Origin: Anaerolineae bacterium
Lineage (GTDB): Bacteria; Chloroflexota; Anaerolineae; Aggregatilineales; Phototrophicaceae
DNA length: 46,249 bases
NCBI GenBank assembly: GCA_022826865.1
Contig: JAJDUC010000091.1
Span: 1-46,249 of the forward strand
Direction: 5' to 3'
How positions within the stretch are numbered: position 1 is the first letter of the stretch; every line of letters starts with the position of its first letter. The notes beneath the pieces are model-generated. The model was not told where the DNA came from, did not search any database, and saw only the letters and a list, made by a program, of their open reading frames with translations. Of the stretch, positions 16,890 to 24,271 are shown one piece after another. The translations under genes and the position numbers were made by a program.

Positions 16890-18065
16890 ATGCAAGCCAT
16901 GCGATTCTCGGTTCTTATTCCAGTCCTGCTTCTCTGCCAGGTCGCGTTGGCGCAGAGTTACTCCATTCGCGTCGAAGTCAATACCAATCTGCGCGCCGGG
17001 TACAGCCTCGAAAGCGCCGTGCTGGAGTCCGCGCCGGCCGGCAGCATTCTGCAAGTCATCGACAGTTACAGCCGCTGGCTGAAGATCAACCGGAATGGGC
17101 GCGAGCTCTGGATGGCGAGTTGGGTCCGGCACAGCCGCGTGGCCGAGAGCAGCCACACAGCCCCCGCCGCGGAAGTTGACAACTGCTGCTTCGTTGACCG
17201 GCAATGCCAGAGCAACAAAGACTGGATTGACGGCTACTGGGCTTACCAACGCAATCAGTGCCCGCTCGGGGCGCCTGCCGGGACGACAGCCGCGCAGCCA
17301 GTGAGCAGCCCGGTCGCCGCCGTCGATAATTGCTGCTTCGTTGACAGGCAATGCAACAGCGACCAGGAATGGCTAGATGGCTATTGGGCTTACCAGAATA
17401 ATCAGTGCGCTGCCGGGGCGCCAGCGGCGACTCCTGCAAGGGCGATGGTTTGGACGCCCAACATGACAGAGGGGGTGAAGCGGCTGTTGGCTAATCCTTC
17501 CAGAGATCCATTCAACAATTGCTGTTTTATGCACCATGATGGCACTTGTCACAGCGAAGCGGACTGGCAGCGCGGCGCGCGGCAGTACCAGAATCACGAG
17601 TGCGTCCACCCCTCGCCATTGGGAACGCGTCCCTCAGTCGTGGGCAGCCATCCCATTTGGACAAAACTTGTGCGTGACGCCTTGGAATTGATGCGGATTC
17701 ATACGCCGGAGTGGTTGCATTACATCGACCTCAGTGGAGCGAGGCAGTTTGAATTGATGCCGCCAGATGTACCAGGGGGCTTTTTCAACAGGCAATGGTC
17801 TATAGCGCACGGCTTTTATGCCTGGCAGTTAGATGACCCGAATTGGGCGCCCGATCCCGATTATGTAGTCGGTTATGCGGGCGGCATCACGCATGAAGCG
17901 TGCCATGCTATCCAGCAGCGGACCTATACCCAGACAATTGATTGGGCAAACGAGCTGCCCTGCGTCGAAGCGCAGTTGGCGGTGATTGCAGCCATCAAAC
18001 CCGACTCCAAGGACGTCCCATGGCTGAGTGATTTGGTCGGACATCCTGACAGTTGGCGGCGGTAG
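16890..18065 (+). CDS. Secreted SH3-domain, Cys-repeat protein with HEXXH metallopeptidase-like C terminus
   Basis: 391 aa from the ATG at 16890 (AGGAA upstream). Signal peptide 1-22 ends VALAQ. An SH3b-like domain lies at about 25-83 (TNLRAGYSLESAVLESAPAG, WLKINRNGRELWMASWV). Three Cys repeats of the form NCC-x5/7-C-x17-C follow at 98-124, 147-173 and 210-238, the first two with an almost identical NCCFVDRQC core. The C-terminal domain has GITHEACHAIQQRT (HEXXH, 335-339) and E360 in LPCVEAQ 20 residues on, the spacing of a gluzincin zinc site. I infer an extracellular zinc peptidase targeted to cell wall or matrix by SH3 and Cys modules. A paralogue starts at 45992. Confidence 0.75.
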   Translation: MQAMRFSVLIPVLLLCQVALAQSYSIRVEVNTNLRAGYSLESAVLESAPAGSILQVIDSYSRWLKINRNGRELWMASWVRHSRVAESSHTAPAAEVDNCCFVDRQCQSNKDWIDGYWAYQRNQCPLGAPAGTTAAQPVSSPVAAVDNCCFVDRQCNSDQEWLDGYWAYQNNQCAAGAPAATPARAMVWTPNMTEGVKRLLANPSRDPFNNCCFMHHDGTCHSEADWQRGARQYQNHECVHPSPLGTRPSVVGSHPIWTKLVRDALELMRIHTPEWLHYIDLSGARQFELMPPDVPGGFFNRQWSIAHGFYAWQLDDPNWAPDPDYVVGYAGGITHEACHAIQQRTYTQTIDWANELPCVEAQLAVIAAIKPDSKDVPWLSDLVGHPDSWRR

Positions 18066-18153
18066 AATTGTGGCAAGCAGCCCCAGCCGCGCGCATACTC
18101 AGAAGCGTATTTAGGGTTTCTAATCAGTTCTCGAACAAGCGGAGAAAACACAT

Positions 18154-19740
18154 ATGAGAATCGGAGTGGATGTCGGCGGGACCAATACCGATGCCGTCTT
18201 GATGGATGGCGCGGCCGTCGTCAGTTCAACCAAGACGCCCACCACAGCCAACGTGTCGGAGGGCATCGCCAAAGCGCTGCGCGCAGTGATCGAGGATTCG
18301 GGCATCGATCGAGCGAAGATCGATGGCGTGATGATCGGGACGACGCATTTCACCAACGCGGTGGTCGAACGCAAGCATTTGACGCCGACCGCTTGCATCC
18401 GCCTCGGCTTGCCGGCGACCGTCTGTCTGCCGCCGATGGTGGATTGGCCCGATGACTTGCGAGAGCTTGTCGGTGGCAATGCGCATCTGGCGCATGGCGG
18501 GCACGAATTCGACGGGCGGGAAATTTCGGCATATCAGCCCGAGGAAGTGCGTGAAATCGCGCAGAAGATTCGTGACGCCGGCCTGGACGCCATCGCTATC
18601 TCATCCGTTTTTTCACCGGTCAACTCGACCTTTGAAGAGCAGAGCGCGGAGATCGTGCGATCGGTCATCCCCGGCGCCAACATTACGCTCTCGAGCGAGA
18701 TCGGGCGCATCGGCCTGCTCGAGCGAGAGAATGCCGCCATCATGAATTCTTGTTTGCGGCAATTGGCGGCGCGCACCGTTGACGGCTTCAAAGCCGCCCT
18801 GGACGAGTTGAACATCGAGGCGCCCTTCTACATCAGCCAGAATGACGGCACGCTGATGAACGCCGACTTCGCCAAAGAATACCCGGTGCTGACCTTCGCC
18901 TCGGGGCCGACCAACAGCATGCGCGGCGCGGCTTTCCTGAGCGGCTTGCGCGATGCCATCGTCGTCGATGTCGGCGGGACGACCACCGACATCGGCGTGC
19001 TTCAACATGGCTTCCCGCGCGTGGCCGCCCTGGCGGTTGATATCGGCGGCGTGCGCACCAACTTCCGCATGCCCGATACCTACTCCATCGGTCTGGGCGG
19101 CGGCAGCTTGGTGCAAGCGGCAACCCCCCTCAATCCCCCCATTGCAATGGGGGGAAGCGAAGCGGGGGGTATCAAAGTCGGTCCGCGCAGCGTCGGTTAC
19201 GAGCTGACGGAGAAGGCGCTGGTCTTCGGAGGCGATGTTTTGACGGCCACCGATGTCATTGTGGCCAGCGCTGCGGAAGATATCGGCGACGCGAGCGCCG
19301 TCAGCCACCTCGATGCGGAGCTTGTCTCTGCTGTGCAAGCGCGGATTATGGAGATGATTACCATCGCGGTCGATCGCATGAAGACCAGCGCGACGCCGGT
19401 GCCGGTCATCGTGGTCGGCGGCGGCAGCATCCTGGTCACCGGCGCGATCGAAGGCGCATCGGAGATAATCAAACCCGATCACTTCCCGGTCGCCAATGCC
19501 ATCGGCGCGGCCATCGCTCAGGTGGGCGGGGAATGCGACCGCATCTTCTCTCTGGCCGATCTCAGCCGCAATGAAGCCCTGGACCAAGCCAAAGCGGAGG
19601 CGAGCGAGCGAGCGGTGAACGCGGGCGCAAGCGCCGAAAGCATCGAAATCGTCGATGTCGAAGAAGTGCCGCTGGCATATTTGCCCGGCAATGCCACACG
19701 CATTATGGTCAAAGCCATCGGCGATCTGGTGGAGGCCTAA
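18154..19740 (+). CDS. HyuA-type hydantoinase/oxoprolinase family protein with 16-codon repeat insertion
   Basis: 528 aa; GGAG (18141) precedes the ATG. It has an ASKHA-type ATP fold: DVGGTNTD (6-13) and VVDVGGTTTD (270-279) are the two phosphate loops, with GLGGGS and VVGGGS later. Family members cleave hydantoin-like or 5-oxoproline-like rings, often using ATP. Residues 324-339 (TPLNPPIAMGGSEAGG) are encoded exactly by a 48-bp palindromic element, interrupting the conserved run from GLGGGSLV to IKVGPRSVGYELTEKAL. Without it the protein would be 512 aa. The insertion lies in a loop by the active core, so activity may or may not survive. The next gene, a DUF917 protein, starts 1 nt after the stop, which suggests a two-protein unit. 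Confidence 0.88.
   Translation: MRIGVDVGGTNTDAVLMDGAAVVSSTKTPTTANVSEGIAKALRAVIEDSGIDRAKIDGVMIGTTHFTNAVVERKHLTPTACIRLGLPATVCLPPMVDWPDDLRELVGGNAHLAHGGHEFDGREISAYQPEEVREIAQKIRDAGLDAIAISSVFSPVNSTFEEQSAEIVRSVIPGANITLSSEIGRIGLLERENAAIMNSCLRQLAARTVDGFKAALDELNIEAPFYISQNDGTLMNADFAKEYPVLTFASGPTNSMRGAAFLSGLRDAIVVDVGGTTTDIGVLQHGFPRVAALAVDIGGVRTNFRMPDTYSIGLGGGSLVQAATPLNPPIAMGGSEAGGIKVGPRSVGYELTEKALVFGGDVLTATDVIVASAAEDIGDASAVSHLDAELVSAVQARIMEMITIAVDRMKTSATPVPVIVVGGGSILVTGAIEGASEIIKPDHFPVANAIGAAIAQVGGECDRIFSLADLSRNEALDQAKAEASERAVNAGASAESIEIVDVEEVPLAYLPGNATRIMVKAIGDLVEA
19123..19170. repeat. 48-bp palindromic element inserted in frame in the HyuA-type gene
   Basis: Outer arms ACCCCCC and GGGGGGT enclose a perfect 20-bp palindrome CCCCCCATTGCAATGGGGGG (19135-19154) and an AAGCGAAGC linker. 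Its 48 bp start exactly at a codon boundary and add 16 codons. A relative with the core CCCCATTGCAGTGGGG lies in the DUF917 gene at 23576. Confidence 0.8.
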
Positions 19741-19741
19741 T

Positions 19742-20821
19742 ATGCGAATCATTGACGAAGAGGTCCTGGAAGACCTGGCGCTGGGCGCGGCCGTCCTGGG
19801 CACGGGCGGCGGCGGCGACCCCTACATCGGCAAACTGATGGCGCGGCAAGCCATCCGCGATTATGGCCCGGTCGAGCTTTACAGCCTCGACGAACTCAAT
19901 GACGACGACCTGGTCGTGCCAACGGCGATGATGGGCGCGCCGACCGTCATGGTCGAGAAAGTGCCCAATGGCGATGATATCGTCAATGCTTTCCTCGCGG
20001 TGGGCAAATACATCGGGCAGCCGGTGAAAGCGACAATGAGCATTGAAGCCGGCGGCTTGAACTCGGTCGTGCCGATCTATTGCGCCGCCCGTCTGCGTGT
20101 GCCTATGGTCGATTGCGATGGCATGGGACGCGCTTTTCCCGAGCTCCAGATGGTCACGCACACGATTCACGGCATCTCCTCAACGCCTTTCGCCATGTCC
20201 GATGAGCGCGGCAACACGGTGCTGATGGAGACGATCAGCAACTTGTGGACGGAGACATTCGCCCGCAGCGTCACCGTCAATATGGGCGCGATGGCGATGA
20301 TCGCCCTCTACGCCGCCACCGCCGCCGAGTTGCGCGAGGCCGCTATCCCAGGCACGATCACGCTGGCCGAGGAGATCGGCAAAGTGGTGCGCCGCGCCCG
20401 CCTGGAAGAAGATGAACCGGTGGAAACAATCCGCGAGGCGGTCGGCGGTTTCTTGATATTCAAAGGCAAAATCGGCGATGTGGAACGCCGCACCGAGGCC
20501 GGCTTCGCCAAAGGCGACGCCTTCATCGATGGCATCGACGAATACGCCGGGCAGAAGCTCCAGCTGAGCTTCCAGAACGAACACCTGGCCGCCCGCATTG
20601 ATGGGGAATTCAAAGTGACCGTGCCCGATCTGCTGGCCGTGCTGGATGTCGATACGGGCGAACCGATTACGACCGAGGCACTGCGCTACGGCTTCCGCGT
20701 CGCCATTATCGCCATTCCCTGCGCCGACAAATGGCGCACAGCGAAGGGGCTGGAAATCGTCGGACCGGCCTACTTTGGCTATGACGCGGAATACGTCCCG
20801 GTCGAGAAACGATACGGCTGA
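19742..20821 (+). CDS. DUF917 (S-methyl-thiohydantoin-desulfurase-like) protein, paralogue 2
   Basis: 359 aa; the ATG at 19742 follows the HyuA stop by 1 nt, with GGAGG in the end of that gene, so the two are translationally linked. Motifs are GAAVLGTGGGGDPYIGKLMA, MSIEAGGLNSVVPIY, VDCDGMGRAFPELQM, GGFLIFKGKIGDVERRTEAGFAKG, LSFQNEHLAAR and EPITTEALRYGFRVAI. It is closely similar to the next gene, so the two probably arose by tandem duplication. It is probably the enzymatic partner of the HyuA-type protein in hydantoin-like ring metabolism; the real substrate is unknown. Confidence 0.9.
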   Translation: MRIIDEEVLEDLALGAAVLGTGGGGDPYIGKLMARQAIRDYGPVELYSLDELNDDDLVVPTAMMGAPTVMVEKVPNGDDIVNAFLAVGKYIGQPVKATMSIEAGGLNSVVPIYCAARLRVPMVDCDGMGRAFPELQMVTHTIHGISSTPFAMSDERGNTVLMETISNLWTETFARSVTVNMGAMAMIALYAATAAELREAAIPGTITLAEEIGKVVRRARLEEDEPVETIREAVGGFLIFKGKIGDVERRTEAGFAKGDAFIDGIDEYAGQKLQLSFQNEHLAARIDGEFKVTVPDLLAVLDVDTGEPITTEALRYGFRVAIIAIPCADKWRTAKGLEIVGPAYFGYDAEYVPVEKRYG

Positions 20822-20872
20822 TGTTTGAACTACAGAGGGCGCAGAGAGCGCAGAGAATTGTCACTAGCAAAT

Positions 20873-20898
20873 GTAGGGGCGACACTTGTGTCGCCCGC
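20873..20898. repeat. Single stem-loop (GGGCGA family)
   Basis: GTAGGGGCGACAC-tt-GTGTCGCCC: a 9-bp perfect stem (20877-20885 with 20888-20896) in the 111-bp gap between two DUF917 genes. It has the GTAGG left end of the family but no second hairpin. Confidence 0.65.
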
Positions 20899-20932
20899 AG
20901 ACCAGAATAACGCGGCGGGATAAGGAAGAGAG

Positions 20933-22012
20933 ATGCGACTGCTACACGAAGAAAACATCGAAGACATCGCGCTGGGCGCCGCCGTGCTGGGCACCGGCGG
21001 CGGCGGCGATCCCTACGTCGGCAAACTGATGGCGCGTGAAGCCATCAGAAAATACGGCCCGGTCGAACTTTATACGCTGGACGAGCTCGATGACGACGAC
21101 TTGATCGTGCCGGCTGCCGGCATGGGCGCGCCTATCGTCATCGTGGAGAAGCTGCCGGCCGGCGATGACATGATACGCGCCTTTGAGGCGCTGGGCCGAT
21201 ATTCGGGCCGTGAGCCGCGCGGCACGATGAGCATCGAAGCCGGCGGCCTTAACTCGGTCATGCCGATATATGTCGCCGCTCGGCTGCGCATCCCGATGGT
21301 CGACTGCGACGGCATGGGACGCGCCTTCCCCGAGATCCAGATGACGATATTCACCGCCCACGGTATCACCGCCAGCCCCTTCGCCATGTCGGATGAACGC
21401 GGCAACGTGCTGCTGATGGATACCGTCAGCAATCACTGGGTGGAGACCTTCGCCCGCTCCTGCGTCGTGCACATGGGCGCCGAAGGCATGATCGCGCTCT
21501 ACTCAGCGACCGTGAAACAACTCAAGGAGGCGGCGATTCACGGCACGATCACGCTCGCCGAGGACATCGGCAAAACGGTGCGCATGGCCCGGCGCGACGA
21601 AGCCAATCCAGTCGATGCCGTGCGCGCGGCTGTCGGCGGCTTCCTCCTCTTCCGCGGCAAGATCACCGATGTCGACCGGCGCATCGAAGGCGGCTGGAAC
21701 CGCGGCGATGCCACAATGGCCGGCATTGAAGACTTCGAAGGGCGGACGCTGTCCCTCGATTTCCAAAATGAGCACCTGGCGGCCCGCGTGGACGGCGAGT
21801 TTGCCGCCACCGTGCCCGATCTCATCGCCGTGCTGGATGGCGAAACCGGCGAGCCAATAACGACCGAGGCGCTGCGCTATGGCATGCGCGTCGCCGTCAT
21901 CGCCTTTCCCTGCGCGCCGCAATGGCGGGCGCCGGCCGCCCTCGAACTCGCTCACCCGCGCTACTTCGGCTACGATGTCGATTATGTGCCGGTCGAGGAG
22001 CGGTTTGGATGA
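20933..22012 (+). CDS. DUF917 (S-methyl-thiohydantoin-desulfurase-like) protein, paralogue 3
   Basis: 359 aa; AAGGAAGAG lies 5-6 nt before the ATG. Same length and same motifs as the previous gene: GAAVLGTGGGGDPYVGKLMA, MSIEAGGLNSVMPIY, VDCDGMGRAFPEIQM, DERGNVLLMDTVSNHWVETFARS and EPITTEALRYGMRVAV. It differs enough (IAGMGAPIVIVEKLPAGDD, ITDVDRRIEGGWNRG) that the duplication is not recent. Two similar enzymes side by side suggest different ring substrates or subunits of one complex. It is followed by a 750-bp gap. Confidence 0.9.
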   Translation: MRLLHEENIEDIALGAAVLGTGGGGDPYVGKLMAREAIRKYGPVELYTLDELDDDDLIVPAAGMGAPIVIVEKLPAGDDMIRAFEALGRYSGREPRGTMSIEAGGLNSVMPIYVAARLRIPMVDCDGMGRAFPEIQMTIFTAHGITASPFAMSDERGNVLLMDTVSNHWVETFARSCVVHMGAEGMIALYSATVKQLKEAAIHGTITLAEDIGKTVRMARRDEANPVDAVRAAVGGFLLFRGKITDVDRRIEGGWNRGDATMAGIEDFEGRTLSLDFQNEHLAARVDGEFAATVPDLIAVLDGETGEPITTEALRYGMRVAVIAFPCAPQWRAPAALELAHPRYFGYDVDYVPVEERFG

Positions 22013-22070
22013 TTGGCCACAGAGGCACAGAAGTAAACGCAAGTAAGTCATGCAAAATCTGAAGAACGGT

Positions 22071-22142
22071 GTAGGGGCGATTCTGTGAATCGCCCGCCGA
22101 CACAAGCGCGGATTTTCGGGCGACACACAGTGTCGCCCCTAC
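22071..22142. repeat. Double stem-loop element (GGGCGA family), intact copy
   Basis: 72 bp bounded by GTAGGGGCGA and its inverse TCGCCCCTAC. Inside are hairpin I, GGGCGATTC-tgt-GAATCGCCC (22075-22095), and hairpin II, GGGCGACAC-aca-GTGTCGCCC (22118-22138). Both stems are perfect 9-mers with 3-nt loops. Confidence 0.8.
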
Positions 22143-22270
22143 ATATCGACCTTATGCTGAATTTATCATTACTACTCGGTGTTACTGAAGGAACAGAGAA
22201 AAATCCAAATAAGATAATAATAGATGATATTGCTGCCGTATGAAAGAAATTGCCAAACAATCGAAAAGCT

Positions 22271-22341
22271 GTACGGGCGAGCCGGTGGCTCGCCCGCAAC
22301 AAGGCCATTTTGCATTCGGACGACTCTTGAGGCGCCCCTAC
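22271..22341. repeat. Double stem-loop element (GGGCGA family), partly decayed copy
   Basis: 71 bp from GTACGGGCGA to GCGCCCCTAC. Hairpin I is perfect, GGGCGAGCC-ggt-GGCTCGCCC (22275-22295). Hairpin II is degraded (GGACGACTC-tt-GAGGCGCCC). Confidence 0.65.
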
Positions 22342-22440
22342 ATGAATCTGTTGATTGTCGCATGACATTCTTGGAGAGGCTGAGGAAAGCAAGCCCATAC
22401 AAGGCTTGATTGGTATTAGCGAAAAATGCGTGAATTTGTA

Positions 22441-22515
22441 CCCCCATCCCCCTTCCCCTTCGCCATCTCTATTGCAACGCATCCCCAAAATGAGGGAAGG
22501 GGAGCGTCGCCGTGT
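22441..22515. repeat. C-run/G-run repeat between genes
   Basis: Opens CCCCCATCCCCCTTCCCC and closes GAGGGAAGGGGAG, an imperfect inverted repeat. The opening 12-mer is shared with the element inside the permease gene at 10267. Confidence 0.5.
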
Positions 22516-22673
22516 GCGAAATGTAACGGAAGCTGTGATATTGCTTCATTTCTGCTAGATGTCGCGCAGGATATTTCCGCATTTTCGTGCCACTTTGCAA
22601 TACCAATCAGGCCTTACAAGGGCAGAGGCAAAACTAGGCGAGCTTGGCGGCCTCAAACCCGAAGGATGCGAAC

Positions 22674-22766
22674 ATGGCAAACGAAATAATCAGTCGGGAA
22701 AACACCCTCCCCGACGGCAGCAAATGGACGCCCCAAACCGACATGACAAAGTTCACCAAGCCATGA
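22674..22766 (+). CDS. Possible 30-residue peptide coupled to the next DUF917 gene
   Basis: AAGGA (22662-22666) lies 7 nt before an ATG that opens 30 codons, MANEIISRENTLPDG through TKFTKP. Its TGA overlaps the ATG of the DUF917 gene (ATGA at 22763-22766). No family is recognised. It may be a true leader peptide, the N-terminal remnant of a deleted gene, or chance. The coupling geometry is the only support. Confidence 0.3.
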   Translation: MANEIISRENTLPDGSKWTPQTDMTKFTKP

Positions 22767-23911
22767 ACCAAGTCACTCTAAACGACACGCAGGCCATCGC
22801 CATCGGCGCCGGCGTACTGGGCACTGGAGGCGGCGGCAGCACCTATCTCAACCGGCTGCGCCTCGAGAACGAAATCCGCAAGCAGGGACGAAACGCGCAG
22901 GTCATTCAAGCCGACGATGTGCCGGATGACGCGCTGGTCTGCGCCGTCGGCGGCATGGGCGCGCCCACGGTCAGCAACGAAAAGCTGCAAGCAGGCAACG
23001 AGATCGAGACGGCCGTCCGCGCCTTGGAAGCGCACCTGCGGCGCAAGATCTATGCCATCGTCATCGGCGAGATCGGCGGCGGCAACGCGCTGGGCCCGAT
23101 GGTCGCGGCGCTGCAGCTCGGCTTGCCGGTCGTGGATGGCGATGGCATGGGCCGCGCCTTCCCTGAACTGGATATGGATACCTTCATGATCTATGGCGTG
23201 GCGCCCGCGCCCTTCGCGCTGGCCGATTCGCATGGCAACGTCACCATTTTCACGCGCATCGGCTCGGCCAAGCAGGCGGAGGAATTCGCCCGCAGCCTGA
23301 CCATAGAGATGGGCGGGTCGGCCGCCCTGGTCATGCCCGTGATGACCGGCGCCGAGCTCAAAGGGACAATCATCCGCAATACGGTCAGCCTGGCCAAGCG
23401 CATCGGCGAGACTGTGCTTGACTGCCGCGCCCGCAGCAGCGACCCCGCCGAGACTGTGGCCGCCCTTTGCAACGGCAAGGTTCTTTTCACCGGCAAAATC
23501 ATCGATGTCGAGCGCCTCACCGTCCAAGGTTTCGCGCGCGGCAAACTCAAAATCAGCGCATTTAATCCCTTCCAGCCTCCCCCCATTGCAGTGGGGATTC
23601 CGCCCCCCGTTAGGCGGGGGGACCGAGGGGGGATCGCGAGGGGGGGCCTCGAAATTGACTTCCAGAACGAAAACTTGATCGCCCGAAGCAACGGTGCTGT
23701 GCTTTGCACCGTGCCCGACTTGCTCACGCTGGTCACGCTTGACGAAGGCGAGCCCATCGGCACCGAGTCCCTGCGTTATGGCTTGCGCGTGGCGGTGCTG
23801 GCCATGCCGGCGCCCAAAGAACTCAAGACGCCTGAAGCGCTGGAGGTCGTGGGTCCACGGGCTTTTGGATACGATCTCGAGTTTCAGCCGATGGCGGGGG
23901 ATTTGTTGTAA
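22763..23911 (+). CDS. DUF917 (S-methyl-thiohydantoin-desulfurase-like) protein, paralogue 4, with 24-codon repeat insertion
   Basis: 382 aa from the ATG at 22763, where the family similarity begins; the frame upstream to 22559 is rejected. Motifs are IGAGVLGTGGGGSTYLNR, GGMGAPTVSNEK, IGEIGGGNALGPM, VDGDGMGRAFPELDM, GKIIDVERLTVQGFARGKL and EPIGTESLRYGLRVAV. It is most like paralogue 1. Between KISAFNPFQ and LEIDFQNEN a stretch of 24 Pro/Gly/Arg-rich residues is encoded by a palindromic repeat (23576-23647); the paralogues run straight through this point. It is 9-23 residues longer than the other three copies, in keeping with the insertion. Confidence 0.88.
   Translation: MNQVTLNDTQAIAIGAGVLGTGGGGSTYLNRLRLENEIRKQGRNAQVIQADDVPDDALVCAVGGMGAPTVSNEKLQAGNEIETAVRALEAHLRRKIYAIVIGEIGGGNALGPMVAALQLGLPVVDGDGMGRAFPELDMDTFMIYGVAPAPFALADSHGNVTIFTRIGSAKQAEEFARSLTIEMGGSAALVMPVMTGAELKGTIIRNTVSLAKRIGETVLDCRARSSDPAETVAALCNGKVLFTGKIIDVERLTVQGFARGKLKISAFNPFQPPPIAVGIPPPVRRGDRGGIARGGLEIDFQNENLIARSNGAVLCTVPDLLTLVTLDEGEPIGTESLRYGLRVAVLAMPAPKELKTPEALEVVGPRAFGYDLEFQPMAGDLL
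23576..23647. repeat. 72-bp palindromic repeat inserted in frame in a DUF917 gene
   Basis: Contains CCCCATTGCAGTGGGG (23581-23596) and CCCCCCG-ttagg-CGGGGGG (23603-23621), then G-runs to 23647. 72 bp equals 24 codons on codon boundaries, with no stop. The first palindrome is nearly the core of the element at 19135. Confidence 0.75.
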
Positions 23912-23929
23912 GACCTGGCACGGTCAAGT

Positions 23930-23958
23930 TTGACAGCTCGCATCGTTTTCGCTAGGAT
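23930..23958 (+). promoter_or_regulatory. Sigma-70-like promoter before the small gene at 23987
   Basis: A perfect TTGACA (23930-23935), a 17-nt spacer and TAGGAT (23953-23958). The start of transcription would be near 23965, leaving a short leader. Confidence 0.65.
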
Positions 23959-23986
23959 GTTCCTATGCTGGGAGATTGAAAGTAGC

Positions 23987-24265
23987 ATGACAATACACAA
24001 GCGCAAAGAGTTCAACTGGACTGTGCATGAGAATGGCGCTTGCAAGGCCGACGCCGACTTCCGTGCTTTCTGCGAGGAGCATAATCAAAGTTTGCCGCTG
24101 ACGCGCGAAGGCTTGAAGCAGTTGCCTCGCGAAACCGAGTTGGATTTTTACCGCCGCATGCCTGTGTGGATGGCTGATGAGTTAGGCTTTGGCACTTTTG
24201 AGGATGATCCGAAGTTAATTGTGATGCGGGAAGTTGATCACGGTGTCTGGAAGTATGTGTTTTGA
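23987..24265 (+). CDS. Small hypothetical protein upstream of a broken PIN gene
   Basis: 92 aa from the ATG at 23987 (MTIHKRKEFNWTVHENG...). It has its own good promoter, so the longer frame from 23930, which would start inside the -35, is rejected. No known domain is recognised. It is charged, with several Trp and aromatic residues, and ends VDHGVWKYVF. It lies 6 nt before a PIN-toxin gene, so an antitoxin role is possible, but it does not resemble common VapB folds. Confidence 0.55.
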   Translation: MTIHKRKEFNWTVHENGACKADADFRAFCEEHNQSLPLTREGLKQLPRETELDFYRRMPVWMADELGFGTFEDDPKLIVMREVDHGVWKYVF

Positions 24266-24271
24266 CGCTGG

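Larger units (their letters stand above)
22013..22673. other. Repeat-rich gap without a convincing gene
   Basis: About 660 bp with no supported coding region. It holds two double stem-loop elements (22071-22142 and 22271-22341), a C-run/G-run repeat (22441-22515) and AT-rich stretches between them. Short open frames here run through the repeats and have no family signal. Confidence 0.6.

Noticed and set aside
22071..22341. Closely spaced repeats that might be a CRISPR array
   Set aside because: The units are hairpin pairs with differing stem bases, only two in the gap, with no uniform repeat and spacer pattern and no cas genes.
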